From Alligator mississippiensis (taxonomy: Eukaryota; Chordata; Crocodylia; Alligatoridae), in NCBI RefSeq assembly GCF_030867095.1, contig NC_081824.1, positions 49,324,882 through 49,388,881 of the forward strand: a stretch of DNA of 64,000 nucleotides, given 5' to 3'. Position 1 is the stretch's first letter. Every line of letters starts with the position of its first letter. A program made the position numbers and the translations under genes. Positions 33,887 to 46,886 of this stretch are shown here, one piece after another. The notes beneath the pieces are model-generated. The model was given only the letters and a program-made list of their open reading frames with translations. It searched no databases and had not been told where the DNA came from.

Positions 33887-35279
33887 GTAAATAATTTATA
33901 TTTAAAGACTATGGCAATAAACACTTTGGTTGATATGTTAAATAATTTTTTTGTTCATAATATCAGTAGAAAAAAAAATTCTGGCTGCACAAAAAGTTTA
34001 TCATGGAAATGAAGGGTCACCTTGCATCATGATTTCCAGTTGCCTGTTATCACAGGCCACATATCCTATAATCCCACTTATAAAAGGACCAAAAGAAGAT
34101 GGAATTCTTGTAATGAGACCCCTGCGTGATGCTGATTAATGCTTGCAAAATCCATAGCTTATTGGTGGATCCTTGCTTTGACCTCAGTATACATTCCTGC
34201 CTATGACTTTATAAAAACAAATTGGCCTGATTCTCAGTTGGTGTATTTCAGTCTAGCTCCAATATCATCCCACTTTCTTCCCTACCTCCCCTCTGTAATT
34301 ATAGGATCATTCATGAATAGGATTTGTCTGTTGGCCTGTTTTTATAAGCAGGCAACATTTTCATGTGCATTACAGTACTATATTTCAGGTGCTCAAGAAG
34401 TAAGACTTCTTTATTATTTTCATACCAACCCTGGTCACAGAAACAGAGCAGAAAAGAGAGGTAAATATAAACAGGATTATGTTAATATGAATTTAGGGAA
34501 CAGAAATGATAAAATCTGGTATCCTGCCTCCAGAAATAGGTAATACATGAGGCATCAAAGAAAGTTGAATGGTGTTCCGCAAACTGCTTGATTTACTTTA
34601 CAGTGGGAAAAAATACTTCCTGATCCATAGACAAGATCCATCAAGTAGTTGCATGTAAAACAAAGGAGGGGAAAAAAACTACTGCTTATTAAAGTATGTT
34701 GTTGGCACCTAACAAATGTTTCCATTTGCTGGAAGTTAAAAAAAAGTTTCTATCTCAGACCAATTTGCTTCTAGAACAGCATTCCCATGAGTGTAGCAGG
34801 GACAAAAACCTAACTAATTTTAATATAGAGTTTGATCAATGTACAGCAAGGGACTGTACTTGATGAACCAGGAGATTCTTTCCATTCTGATGGTTCTATG
34901 ATTGTATTGTGTATTGTAGTAATGTTATAGAGAAGTACCTGCACAGTAGAAATTGCTTACAGTTTAATTAGAGTCTTTAAAATGAAAGCAGAAACATAAA
35001 ATGCTTATGTGTTTAAGGAGTGATGTATGAGCCTATCAAATGTTTCTTTAATGGTAACTTAAGAACAATGTCTACACAAAAGGCATAACTTTAAGGTCCT
35101 CTGTTTATATTAATTATGTGGCATGTGCTTCATGCACAGGAGGGCGCCCAGTCCAAGCTGGAGCACAGCTGTGCCTGACAGTCAGGCTAAATACAGACAG
35201 TCAAAAAGTCAGAGCCTGAATTGATTCAGTCTTTGCAAGGTAGTCTAAACTGGATAGATTGAACCAATAAGCAAGAGAA
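33887..35279 (+). other. FAM83B: FAM83B intron 2, proximal part
   Basis: Starts with donor GTAAAT. AT-rich. A possible relic of a CR1 3' end (GATGGTTCTATGATTG) lies near 34890. No coding similarity was found. Confidence 0.5.
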
Positions 35280-36500
35280 CAGACATTCACTTCCAATTCT
35301 GGAAATGCAGCCACATTCTGGTTCAGGCCAGAAGCTGGGGGGTGCTAGAGCAGGCCTTCCAGCCATTGCCATAGCTAAACCCCAGCCTGGGGCCAGTATG
35401 TTGAGGCCAGGGTGAGGGGGGGCTTTAAACCCCACTCTCTGGTCCGCATAGGCCAGGCTTATCCCCATCTCCTGGCCCAGGCCAGCATGCTGAAAAGGGA
35501 GGAGGGGGGGTTTAAACCCTATACCTGGCTCACAGTGTACCCTAAATGGGGTCTGCCTGCTTGCGGGGAGGCAGGGCAGTCCCTGCCAGGCTTTTCCCCC
35601 ATCCTCAAGCAGCAAATGTGGGGGGTGTAGCCATACGTCGGCCCAGGGCTCACACACTGAGGTGGGAGAGAAGGGGGTTAAACCCCTCCCAGTCCACATG
35701 GGACCCCAGCCAGGGTCTGATGGGGGCAGCCTCTACCATGCTTTTACCCCCCTCCCCCCCAGTTTACGCAGAGATTGGGGCATCTGGCCAGACTGCGGCC
35801 TGAGGCCAATACTCTAAGGTGGGGGAGGGGGGGTTTAAACCCCCTCCTAGGCCCTCACAGGACCCCAGCCCCTGTCTGCCTGGGGTGACAGCCTCTGGCA
35901 GACTTCTGTCTCCTGCTGCCCACCTAGTGGGGGGCAACCCCTACTAGGGTTGTGCTCCCCCCTTGAGCAGGGGGTGTGGGCACACTCTGGCCAGCAGCTT
36001 GCAGGCTGAGGTGGGGAGGGATGGGGATTAAACCCTCTCCCTTACTGCAGAAGATCACAGCCTGGGTTTGTTTCAGGGGGGAAGGGGTCCCTGAGGTCCT
36101 TGCCAGGCCCCTGCCCCCACCCCCACCTCTAGTAGAGAGTGGGGGGCATAGCTGCACCCCCAAGCCAGGGGCTCACTGACTGACGGGGGGAAGGGGGTTT
36201 AGGCTTTTTCCCTCCCCTCCCTACTCACTCTAGTGGAGGAGGGGCATGGCCACACCTTGGCCCGGGGCTCTGATGCTCAGGTGGGGAGGGAGTGGGTTTT
36301 AAAACATGCCAGCCCCAGGCCAGGACATGGCCACAACACCTGCTGTCCATTTGAGTGAGAGAACAAACCATGACAAGAGCTGCCCTCTCCCCTCCTTGAG
36401 CAGAGAGTTGGTGGGAGCAGGCAGAAAAGTTGCAGGGGCTGTCCCTACCCAGGACAAACCCTGGCTGGCTGCCCCCACCCAGGACAAACCCTGGCTGGGG
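35280..36500. repeat. Degenerate GC-rich minisatellite with TTTAAA core
   Basis: About seven diverged units, 80-190 bp apart, centre on a G-run, TTTAAA-like core and C-run: about 35420, 35510, 35675, 35835, 36025, 36197 and 36297. Units share GGCTCA..TGAGGTGGG before the core and CACAGGACCCCAGCC after it. The best core, GGGGGGGTTTAAACCCCC (about 35827-35845), is a near-perfect dyad. A distinct 22-bp direct repeat, ACCCAGGACAAACCCTGG plus CTGG, occurs at 36447 and 36477 at the right edge. Confidence 0.75.
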
Positions 36501-36799
36501 TATATGATAACTTGCTATATGTTTGAAAGAGGACCTCCAGTTTCAAGAAAGGAAAGAGTTAGGAAGATTCGTCCATCATGGCATATTTTTTTCTGAATTG
36601 GTCCAAATTTTCATCAGCATTTTCTACTGTACATATTTTAAATAAATGCTGTTAAAAGCAATGACCATTGCTTTTAGCAGCATTTATTTTGCCAGCACAC
36701 TCTATGAATTGCTTCCCCCATTAGATGTTTTGTGCTTTATACATGTTCACCTTAGGGAGCACCGTTGACAGAACAGTTTGCCATTCTACCAGGTCTGGT

Positions 36800-36980
36800 C
36801 TATCACAGAATTATAGAACAGGTTACCCAGAGAGATTGTGGAATCTCCATCATTGGAGGTTTTTAAGACCCAGCTAGACAAAGCTTTGGCTGGGATGATT
36901 GAGTTGGGTATGGTCCTGCTTTGAGCAGGGGGTTGGACTGGATGACCTCCTGAGGTCCCTTCCAACCCTTATTTTCCTTT
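36800..36980 (+). mobile_element. CR1 3' fragment
   Basis: Reads AACAGGTTACCCAGAGAGAT, GGAATCTCCATCATTGGAGG and GGGGGTTGGACTGGATGACC, which are conserved words from the CR1 ORF2 end and 3' untranslated region. About 180 bp, sense to FAM83B. Confidence 0.88.
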
Positions 36981-37795
36981 TGAGGAAGGTTTGGGACTCC
37001 ATAAAGATATACTGTCTATAATCTGAAGCTTCAAAATCACAAAAGACAATGATTCTTGCAGTAAATTTTCTACATGTTTTCTGCCTGCCTACAATTCATG
37101 CTTCTTCCACTCCTGTCCTATGCAGGAAATGCTGCCAGATGAAGGCTCAGTATTTTGTGGGTGTTTTATGTATTATTATATAGGAAAGGTTCGACATTAC
37201 CTTTAACCTTTTTTAAAGGAGATATAGTTCATAGTATTTTAGACCTTTTATCTAAGTACACAAAGGCAAAAAGCCTGAGGGTGAATTGTTTGAGGGTTTG
37301 CAGGGTAGGTGCAAAGCATCTTGGGATGTTGGGGGACAATGAATTAACTGGAATCTGGAGGGGACCTGAGACAGATGTTCACTAAACTGATTTAACTTAA
37401 ATCAGTTCAATGCGATACTACATCCGTCCAGGTTTATCTTAAACTAGCTGTGGTCATTTTGAAAGTATTTTATGTGTAATTAACTTCTGTTGTGTTACAT
37501 ATTTGAACCAGTTTCTGATCATTTATATCAGTTATGTTTAATTTCTGTCCTAATGTTTTATTTAGGTCACTTCCATATTAATTAAGAGAATGATTTCTGG
37601 TTGGTGATGGCATCACTCTGCAATGATGAGACAGCAGAATGGATTTTAAAATCAACCAACACATTACCAAACAGTAAAAATGAAATAGCAGCCTTATAAA
37701 ATTGGGATCTTGTGGTGATATGGATTGGTTGCTTCAGGAGGACATTATTTATTCTTGAAAGCAGCAGTGATATTTGACTGTGTCTTTTGGTATTC
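36981..37795. other. Unannotated intronic stretch
   Basis: Contains AAACTGATTTAACTTAAATC near 37384, resembling the repeated AACTGGTTTAA words at 49.73 kb. Nothing else was recognised. Confidence 0.4.
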
Positions 37796-38843
37796 GCTGA
37801 TATATGTCAGCGGAGCATCAGGCTCAGAGAGTAGTAATCAATAGCTCGATGTCTAGTTGGCAGCTGTTATCAAGTGGAGTGCCCCAGGGGTCAGACGTGG
37901 GGCTGGTTTTGTTCAATGACTTCATCAGCGACCTGGAAGATGGCATAGAGTGCACCCTCAGCTACTTTGCAGATGACACCAAGCTGGGGGGAGTAGTAGA
38001 TATGTTGGAGGGTAGAGCTAGGATTCAGAGTGACCTAGACAAATTGGAGAATTGGGCCAAAAGGAATCTCATGAGGTTCAACAAGGACAAGTGCAAAGTC
38101 CTGCACTTAGGATGGAACAATCCCATGCACCAGTACAGGCTGGGGGCTGACTGGCTGGGCAGCAGCTCTGCAGTAAAGGACCTGGGGATAATAGTGGACA
38201 ATAAGCTGAATATGAGCCATCAGCATGCCTTTGTTGCAAAGAAGGCTAATGGCATATTGGACTGCACTGTTAGGTGTGTTGCCCGTAGGTCAAGGGAAGT
38301 GATTATTCCCCTATTTTCACAACTGGTGAGGCCACATCTGAAGTACTATGTTCAGTTTTGGGGCCCCCATTACAGAAACGATGTGGACAAATCGGAGAGA
38401 GTCTAGCAGAAGGCAACAAAAATAGTGAGGGGCCTGGGGGACATGACTTATGAGGAAAGACTGAAGGAACTGGGCTTATTTAGTCTAGAGAAGAGAAGAC
38501 TGAGAGAGGATTTAATAGCAGCCTTCAACTACCTGAAGGGGGGTTCGAAAGAAGATGAAGCTAAATAGTTCTTAGTGGTGGCAGATGACAGAAAAAGGAG
38601 CAATGCTTTCAAGTTGCTGCAAAAGAAGTTTAGGTTAGATATTAGGGAGAATTTTCTCACTAGGAGGGTAGTAAAACACTGGAACAGGTTACCTAGTGAA
38701 GTGGTGGAAGCTCTATCCTTAGAGGTTTAAGACCTGTCTCGACAAAGCCTTGGCTGGGATAATCTAGTTGGGGGTGGTCCTTCTTTGAGCAGGGGGTTGG
38801 ACTCTCTTCCAACCCTAACTTTCTATGATTCTGTGATTCTATG
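37796..38843 (+). mobile_element. CR1 LINE, 5'-truncated, about 1.05 kb
   Basis: A plus-strand CR1 begins inside the reverse transcriptase and ends with the terminal octamer repeats TCTATGATTCTGTGATTCTA at 38823-38842. Its coding part is open to 38406 and then decays. The 3' untranslated region includes GAGCAGGGGGTTGGACTC. Confidence 0.93.
37804..38720 (+). pseudogene. CR1 reverse transcriptase C-terminal remnant
   Basis: The frame to 38406 reads SGVPQGSDVGLVLFNDFISD, the catalytic YFADDTKLGG, then WAKRNLMRFNKDKCKVLHLG and VRPHLKYYVQFWGPHY. A TAG follows at 38404-38406 where the family normally continues with a Q-rich segment. The downstream C-terminal domain is recognisable to about 38720 but frameshifted. 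The 5' half of the reverse transcriptase and the endonuclease are absent. Confidence 0.9.
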
Positions 38844-41800
38844 TCACATATACAGTTAAACTTAAAAGGAAGGTGGATTGCAGGCAAAGTACTCAAAACA
38901 TTTCTATTGCAGCTTATCTCAGTTTGCAAGAATTAGAATACTGGACAAGGACAGGGCAGCTTGCTTCTCTTGAGCAAGCTATGATGAGGTAGTTGCATTG
39001 AAATTAGCTGTTTGTCAGTCAGTGAGGGAAGAAGGGGGCAACAGTCCACAGAGGGGAGTTATAAAAAAAGAAAAGAGAAGTTAAACACAGTGTTCAGTAA
39101 ACTCCATACAACTAAAGATATGAGGCCTCATGCTACTGCTGTTGAAATTAATGAGAACTTCAGAAAACCTTAGTGGGAACAGAAGACATATTCAACAGAA
39201 TTCTATTTCACCTAGTACCCTCTATTATAGCAATATGTGTATGTGTGTGTCTGTCTCTCCAAAAGGTGATCATGTTCCTAAAATTGGGGCACTTACACAT
39301 CCATGAGGGTAATAGAATTGCTCCTGTACTTCATTCAGGTAACCCAGAGTTAGTCTCAAACTGTACTTTGGTCATCCATTCGGTGGAACAGAATTCTGCC
39401 CTTACCATTCAAGGTATACTAGCCCGAGGAATGTTGATTATGATCAATTCAGCAAATAACATAGATTCTTAGAAATTGTGTGAGGCTGTTGATGATCTTT
39501 AATGGTGAACTCATTCTTCTGACCTCTTTCTGCAATGCTTGATGCAAAAGGTGTCTCCTTAAAATGACTAGCCTCTGCTTTTTTTTTTTTTTTACAGAGG
39601 TGTGTTTTGTAAATAATGTTAGGCAGATTGCTGACTGGTGATGAATCGACTTAGCTGGAGGAAGATGAGAGGTCAAGCTGTGCTAGAGAAAAAACAATGC
39701 CCGTGAAATGATGTCAGAAAAGAATATTGCCAATAACTTTTTCCTTATCAATGCAACCTACTGCATATGATGCTAAATATCGGGAATACTGTGATTGTAA
39801 TGATGATGTTTGTGTAACAGAATACTTACTATATTAACATGTTACAAAATAGTGAAAATAGCTATAGTAAGGAAAATTAGAAACTTAGCTTAATGAAGGC
39901 TTATATATTTGAGCCTTCCTTTTAGAGTTATTGTGGGTGGAGAAGAGGAATTGGTGCATTAGTTACAAGCTAGTTATTTTATTTCACTTCCAAAATGGGT
40001 TTCTAATATTAATGAAAGCTAAGTAATTCTGCTGTTTTTAAAACAGAGCTATTTAAAACCCAAATATGAATTGACTTTGGAGTCCCAAGTTTGAATATTG
40101 TGACAGTAGCTTTCAGGTCTACCTTGGTAAGGTACCGGGTAAACAAAACCAAACCAGATCCTTAGAAAAGAGTTAACTTCCACTACAAAATGATTTTTAT
40201 AAAATTGTGTGGGACCCATGATGAATGAAAGTAAAATAAACTGAAACACAAATGCCATCTTTGTTGACCTGCGGAAAAATACTAGTACGCACAAAATATA
40301 ATTGTCAGTTATTCTGTCTTCCAGTTCACTATGCTTAATTAAGTAGATCCAAGCAATTGCAACATTTTATAACCCTGCTGAGAGAATGTATATGCTCTTT
40401 ATGTTATGAGAAAAACTGATTATTTGCTGTTCCTTATCATGTTTGGTAATGCATATGAGTATACCAATAGTTAGTATCACAGTCTAATGCAAGATTTTTT
40501 CTGAAACTTAAAACAATAGCAAGCCCTTTGCCTACCTATAGGAAAAAAAAAGAAGATTATAGCATAAGGGCATGGGAGACTGGACTGAGAAAATTTTTTA
40601 ACCTGTCAGCAATCCGCTTTGCCAGCTGCTTTCAGTATAATTAGGGAAAAAAGACTGGAATGGTAGTAAGGAACTGAGCTTGAGGGAATGCTTGTCTTGG
40701 CTCATTAATTGCAAACGTCCAATTACATGGGAGAAAGATGCCATTTTGATGGTTCATGGAAGATATGGAAATAGACTGAATTTAGTGAAAGTAATACATA
40801 AACAAGCTAATCAGCCAACTGAAAAATTCTCCAGTTTTTTTGTATAGTATGTAAGAAACACTAGTAAATTTATCTTTACCAGATGGTTAGTAACAACTCT
40901 TACCAGTATTGCAACTGCCATTGCCTTCAAATGAGGTTGATTTAATGTAGGCCAAGTCAAAATTCAACTCTGTTAAAAGGTTCCAACAAGTACTGAATTT
41001 CAGCAAGAGCTCTGTAGATTCAACTTCTATGAAACATGCATATTAAACATGTATTCACCATTCAGTTCATCTCTCTTCTACTAAATGATTTGCTGTTATT
41101 TGAAAACTGACATAGCAATCATGTCCCCAGCTTCCAGGTAAAATGTGTATTGTCAGTTTTTTTATAGAATTTTGGGATGCTAGGAGGGAGAGAGGCTTTT
41201 CTAGTCATTTAGAGTTAGATTCAGTCATTGGATAAGGTCCCTCCATCCTGTTCAACCCTTACAGTACTTCTCCACAAATTGAGGTGATTGTGGGGCATAC
41301 AGGATGCTGTGAAGCTGCGGTTTGGAAAACAATCATTTCAGATTTGTCTATGTAGAATGGAACAGTGGGCATGGCTGTGCTTAGGTGGCTACCATGGCAG
41401 GAAACCCTCCTGGAAGGAATGGAGTGAGCCCCCTACCTGGTTGTCATTTCATTATTCCCTTGTATACTCTTTCATTTAGATTGTAAAACCCAGTGGGCCA
41501 TGTCCTTTTGAGACATGTCTGTCAGTATTTAATTAAGAGGTTGCCTTCTAAATTATAGGAGTTTCTATCTACTTAATTTCCACTCAAGGCATATCTAAAA
41601 CCCAATGCACAGTTGCTCAGGCTCTGTTAAGAAGTTGGTACTTCCTCCCTGGGATATTAGGCTCTATTTTATAATTATAATTTTTTTAAGTTTTTGGAAA
41701 AAGAGTTTATCAGCTATTCAGTCCCTTAAGTATCTATTTACCTTCATCCTCATCATCCAAATGATAAAAACTTTTCAGGCATTTTGTCTGTTTTGATTTG

Positions 41801-41882
41801 TTTTGGAAATCTTTGTGCTATCTTCTCAACTGCCCATTGTTGTGAATACAAAACTAATAGTAACTAACAAACATTTAGTAAA
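38844..41882. other. Unannotated intronic stretch
   Basis: AT-rich, with no recognised gene or complete mobile element. A 13-base T-run lies near 39580. FAM83B exon 3 was looked for here by its expected protein content and not found. Confidence 0.45.
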
Positions 41883-41885
41883 TAA

Positions 41886-42604
41886 GGGTGTGTCTACACG
41901 TGCAAATGCTCTGAGGTAATTTACTTCAGAGTAAAAGCACCCTGGGCAGGTGTCAATATGTGCGGGGAAGCAGGAGCAAATTTGCTACTGGCAGGCATCA
42001 GTCTGCCCCTGCCTCCACCAGCCCTGCATCAATCTCCTGCAGCAGCCAGGGGGACATTGTCCCCACCTGGGCTCTAGTGGCGTAACCTGCCCCGGCAGCA
42101 GGTAGCTCCCGGGGGCAGGGAGCAATCTTCCATCCCCTGCTGAATAGCTGACAACACATGTCATACTGCACAGCATGAACGAAACATGCCCCCGGCAGCT
42201 GGGGGGGCATGGCAGTGGCAGGAACGTGGCAGCAGCAGCGGTAAGCGGGAGCTCCCACAGATGCTGCAGTGTCGCTAATTGCCCACAGATGCCGCTGGCG
42301 GTGTCGGCAGTCGGGGGTGGTGGTGAGCGGCTACTACCTGCATGAGCTGTTGATACTGTCAGCAGCACCTTTTTGTAGGGGGTGCACCGCCATACTCAGG
42401 GGGTGCACGTGCACCCCTTACACATTGCCCCTGCTGTGCAGTAATTACTCCTGAGTAAATTTGCTACTTGTATTTATAGGTAGCAAATTTACCCGTGATT
42501 AGTGCAAATTACTGTGCAGTAAGCATCTACACATGTAGATGGTGATGTTTACTGTGCAGTAATTTGGTCTAATTTCCAGTAAAGCATCTCCTCTAGATGC
42601 ACCC
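41886..42604. mobile_element. Harbinger-type MITE with GC-rich cargo and TAA duplication
   Basis: 719 bp. Left end GGGTGTGTCTACACGTGC and right end TCTAGATGCACCC are inverted, and both are bounded by TAA (41883-41885, 42605-42607), the 3-bp TWA target of PIF/Harbinger transposition. AT-rich ends carry CTGTGCAGTAATT words. The middle (about 41960-42430) is GC-rich, lacks coding motifs and shares sequence with 25500-25705. Confidence 0.82.
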
Positions 42605-42607
42605 TAA

Positions 42608-43615
42608 GTAGACCCTTGTAATAGACTGTCCAAAAGGTAGGAGGAGAATAAGGAATTCTCTATCTTCTAAAACTTTAATTGTGATATATGGGACATTCTG
42701 GCTTGGTTGCATTTTTTTAAATACCTCAAATATCACCTGAATATACAATTTATATGACAGTTCTGAAGTATTAGCTCTAGAAGATGATTCAGCCACACTG
42801 GCATAAGAAAGTCTTTTATTAATGAGCCCTTGATGTGAAAAGAACATAACCACAAAATGTAATTTTTAACAGAAGATTCAAGAAGAATTGTTTGGGAAAG
42901 CTAGGAAGCTTGTAAAATGCTTTCTCTGTCTAATGTTAACCTCATAGTTTCTCCTGATAATTCTTTTATTATTTGGGAAAAGGTTTAGAATATAATGTGG
43001 GTGGATGATACTATGGCTTTTACTAATGACTATCTCTAGAGTTAAGAGGTGGCAAGAGGAAAGGTGTTGCTAGGATTTATTTAAATAATTGATTTACATT
43101 ATGATTTAAATCATGTAGTTTTTTGCAAGTCATTCATTTAAATCAGCTAATGTTTTAAAAAGGATTTTTAAATGTATGGTGTTTCTACTTCCAAACAAAA
43201 TGTATAACAGCCTAATTTCTAGATAGTGTTATATTTAAATGCCAGTACAGTTACAGCATCTTATTCTATTTTACAGCCTTAGTTAAAAAAAAATTTAAAA
43301 ACCTGGAGGAGGAGAAGGAATAAAGCCTTGGACCTGCAAACAATTAACTTTATTAATGTGCATATTCAATTCAGTCATTGCAACTACTCATATGCTCAAG
43401 GTTAATAAGCCTGTGAACAAGTTTTACAGAAGCAGGACCTAAAATTTCATATGTATTAAACAATCTTTTTTCTTTGAGTCATCACGGTCACTTAAAAAAT
43501 CTCTGCTACTAAAATGTTATTTACAGCTAGCAAGGAAATATACTCTATCATATAATCAAACAGTCCTTAACTCTAGGATAAAATCAACAGTTTGTTAATA
43601 CCTAGGAGATGATAA
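42608..43615. other. Unannotated intronic stretch
   Basis: AT-rich, no recognised content. Confidence 0.4.
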
Positions 43616-43619
43616 GCTG

Positions 43620-44720
43620 ATAAGGAAGAACTAACGGATTTATTAAGTGGAAGTCATGCTTAGCCAACCTGATTTCCTTCTTTGACAAGGTGACAGGTTT
43701 TGTGGATCAGGTGATAGTGGACAAGATACATCCCAGCTTTAGAAAGCTTTTGACAGTGTATTTCATGACATTCTCATAAGTAAGCTAAGGAAATATAGTA
43801 CAGAGGAAATGAAGGTAGGTGCATGACAGGTTGGATAATCAGATTCAAAGAATAGTTATCAGTGTCTCATCGTCAAAGTGGAAGAAAGTTTCATATGGGC
43901 TTTTTACAGCTCTGTTCTTGATCCAGTACTATTCAGTATCTTCATTTATGAGTTAAGGGATTAAATTGAGTGTTCACTTTTTAAATTTGTGGAAAGTGCC
44001 AAGCTAAGTGAAAGAACAGACAAGGAGGACAGGATTCCCCGTTGAAATAGCCTTGATACATTAGAAAAGTGGCATGAAATAAAATAAAATTCAGTTAAGA
44101 CAAATGCAGTATGTTACATGTAGGAAGGAACAAATCAAAAGGACAAAAATAGAGAGATAACAGCTGGCTAGGCTGTAGTGCTGCAGAAAAAGGCCTGGGA
44201 GCTAAAGGAGATCACAAACAGAATATGGAATATTGTTACCAAAAAGTTAATAGTATAAAGCAAATCATGGGAAGTACTGAATCCAGTTTGAGGCACCACT
44301 CTTAAAAAAAAATAAAAAAAAAATGGGCAAATTAGAATGCCAAGAGAAAAATAAACTGATCATAGGTCTAGAAAAGATGATGTAAAAAAAGAAGTTGGAA
44401 AATCTGGGATTATTTTGTTTGGAAGCGAGAAGACTGAGGGGGAATGAGATGCTAGACCTTAAATACAAAAAAAAAAAAGTTGTTATGAAGAGGACAGTGA
44501 TCAATTGTCTTTGTCCATAGGGCACAGGACAAGAAGTAGCAATAATTTGTGCACTGGACCAAACTACCTAGAGAGGTTATGGACTTTCTATCATTAAGAA
44601 CTCTTACGTGCAGAGTAAATAAGCACTTACATGGAAAGGTTTAAACCAAGGTGATCCTGTCTTGAACAGGTAGCTGGACTACATAAATTCCTTAGGCCCC
44701 TTCCAGCCAAGTTTTCGATG
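43620..44720 (+). mobile_element. Old, heavily decayed CR1
   Basis: Scattered CR1 words remain in order on the plus strand: a DQVIVDKIHPSFRKAFDSV-like frame near 43700-43760 (reverse transcriptase motif A), then GGAAGCGAGAAGACTGAGGG near 44421 and AGGTAGCTGGACTACATAAA near 44668 matching the 3' region. Many indels and poly-A runs interrupt it. Its divergence is far greater than that of the CR1 at 5.8-8.2 kb, so it is older. Confidence 0.72.
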
Positions 44721-46145
44721 ATTTAATTTGGGCTTTTAGTGCATTGAGTATATTAAATATTATTGGAACATTTTCGTACACATAGTAAAAAATATTGATC
44801 TTTAACTTATTTTTAATCATGACTTTTAGTCTCACTGAAAGCTGCTCTGTTCCGTTTAGCACTTCCATTGCAGCATTTCTGCTCTGTTGGGAGAAGGAAG
44901 TTAATACAGGTGAAGTACTATGCTCTTTTATACTTTTCCTCCTTTTCCCCATTTTTCTTCCCATTTTCTTTCCTTGCAGAGGGAACAGTCTGACCCAAAG
45001 ATATTCTGAACAGTAAGTAAGGCTTCTTCCTTTCCCTCTTGCCATGAGTCTTTTTGAACTCTTGTAGTCACCTTCTGTCAAGAAAGCAATGCTCTGGGGA
45101 ACCACACTTGCACAATGCATATTTTAAATCCATTTGCTGCTTACTAGCACTTCCATACTACGTTGATGCACTTCTTAGAATATCAAAGATAAAATTTAAA
45201 AACAGTTTTGCTCAGTATCATACCTACAGCCTAACTGTAATAATATTTGCATAAAACAGCACAGCATGGAATATCTGGAAAATGGTGTATCACTGAAGTA
45301 GCGAAAAATATTCCTGGAAAACAGGGAGTTTCACAGTACAGAATCTCCCGTTCTGCTTTTGAGAGAGAGAAAGTGATTATTGATTACATGATAACATTGA
45401 ATTCTTTTTATTATGTTTTCTCATATAAAAGATCATGTTACCAATACCTTCTTTACTTCAAATTACATTAAAACACTGTCCGAAGCTTTATTCTGCACAC
45501 TGCAAATACTCCCATGCAAGTAATACAAGAGTTCAAATCAAATTGCGCTCCAGGGCTTTGCACGTTAAAAGAAAAATATGTTACCATTGATTACCATGAA
45601 CCCAGATTTTCACCTTTAGTTTGTTAGTAAGAATAAAATATACTGGTACTACTACTGTTAGATGTTACTCTTTTAAGTAAATTTTAAGTATGGATTTTTC
45701 AAAAAATGCAACGCAATAGGAACTGTTGAGTCCTAATCTCTTTAGAAAAATTTCACCCTACATTTTTTATCTTAGAAAAGAGAGTTCAGTCAGCAACTGT
45801 AATGGTCTAATCTTGCAACCCTTCCTGGTGTAAGCAGTCCCATTGATTTCAATAGAGATTACCCACATTAGTAAGAGCTACTCAGAATAATAAAATTTGC
45901 AATATTTGACTGCCACATTGAATCATTTCTATTTTGTACTTCCCCCACATGCATTCCTGCATGAATTTTTGTAATTGTTGTTTTTATGCTCCCCCCACCC
46001 CCGAATGTAAAGTTACTGGGGCATGCATTATGTCATTCTATAAACAGATGAAGAAGCTACTGTCTTGATTCTTATAGGATTCTTTTAGTGCTACTGGAAT
46101 ATAAATGGTAACACAGCTTACACCGCTGCTTTTCATCTTTAGATA
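44721..46145. other. Unannotated intronic stretch
   Basis: No recognised gene or repeat. Confidence 0.4.
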
Positions 46146-46149
46146 TCAG

Positions 46150-46538
46150 TAGGCGTGTCGACATACGTGCATTTACTATGCAGTAACTGAAATTATTGCA
46201 TTGTATGGGCACATGTCTACACACGCATGCCCGTACTGCACAGTAAATATGGCGACTTATGCTGACTTGATCGTAAATTTGATAACTGCATCATGAAGGT
46301 ATCAAATTTACACCCGAGTAGTTACTGCGCAGTAACGCATGTGTAGATGCCTTACTGTGCAGTAACACTGTGTGTGTGGACTGACTTGGAGCTAACTTTA
46401 GTCCCAAGTCAATCCACATACAGCCTTAATACGCTTTAGTGTCTACATGTGTAGTTGCCTACCCATTCCCACTTACTGCGCAGTTACTTACTACACAGTA
46501 AATTTAAGCCAGCATAGATGCAAATGTAGACACACCCG
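46150..46538. mobile_element. MITE of the CATGTAGAC family, about 390 bp
   Basis: Left end AGGCGTGTCGACATACGTGC and right end GCAAATGTAGACACACCC are inverted. The interior is almost entirely ACTGCGCAGTAA/TTACTGTGCAGT words in both orientations, plus a hairpin-forming pair ACTTGGAGCTAA...AGTCCCAAGT near 46385. It has no GC-rich cargo. Confidence 0.78.
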
Positions 46539-46886
46539 GTGTGTTGAAAAATACCCCCCAAATCCTTAAAAACTGAACCACAGAAACATTAAATGAACAC
46601 CTGTAGCTTTCAATAGGAATGAAAAAAATGTAAGCCAAAATCTTAAGCATAATTTACATTGACAGCTTCCATGGGGGGAGGGGGCTTATATACTTGTGTC
46701 TGTAATTTTAATATACAGCCAGGCTTTTCAACAAGTATTTACAACATAGAAACCTGAATTCAAATAGGGCATCAGTGTCCCTTCAAAATAGTTAAATTGG
46801 TGCTTGACTGACTTCATAGTGCTTCCTTTTCAAAAGGTTTGTGCAAGTATAACCTCCCATCTTATCTTTAGATAGGGAGTACTTAT

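Noticed and set aside
33437..34012. Single 191-codon gene starting at GTG 33437 and running to 34012
   Set aside because: The true start is ATG 33443. Similarity to FAM83B ends exactly at a donor site (33886/33887), and the downstream frame is intronic chance.
35280..36500. CRISPR-like array
   Set aside because: The units are diverged and irregularly spaced in a vertebrate genome. This is a minisatellite.
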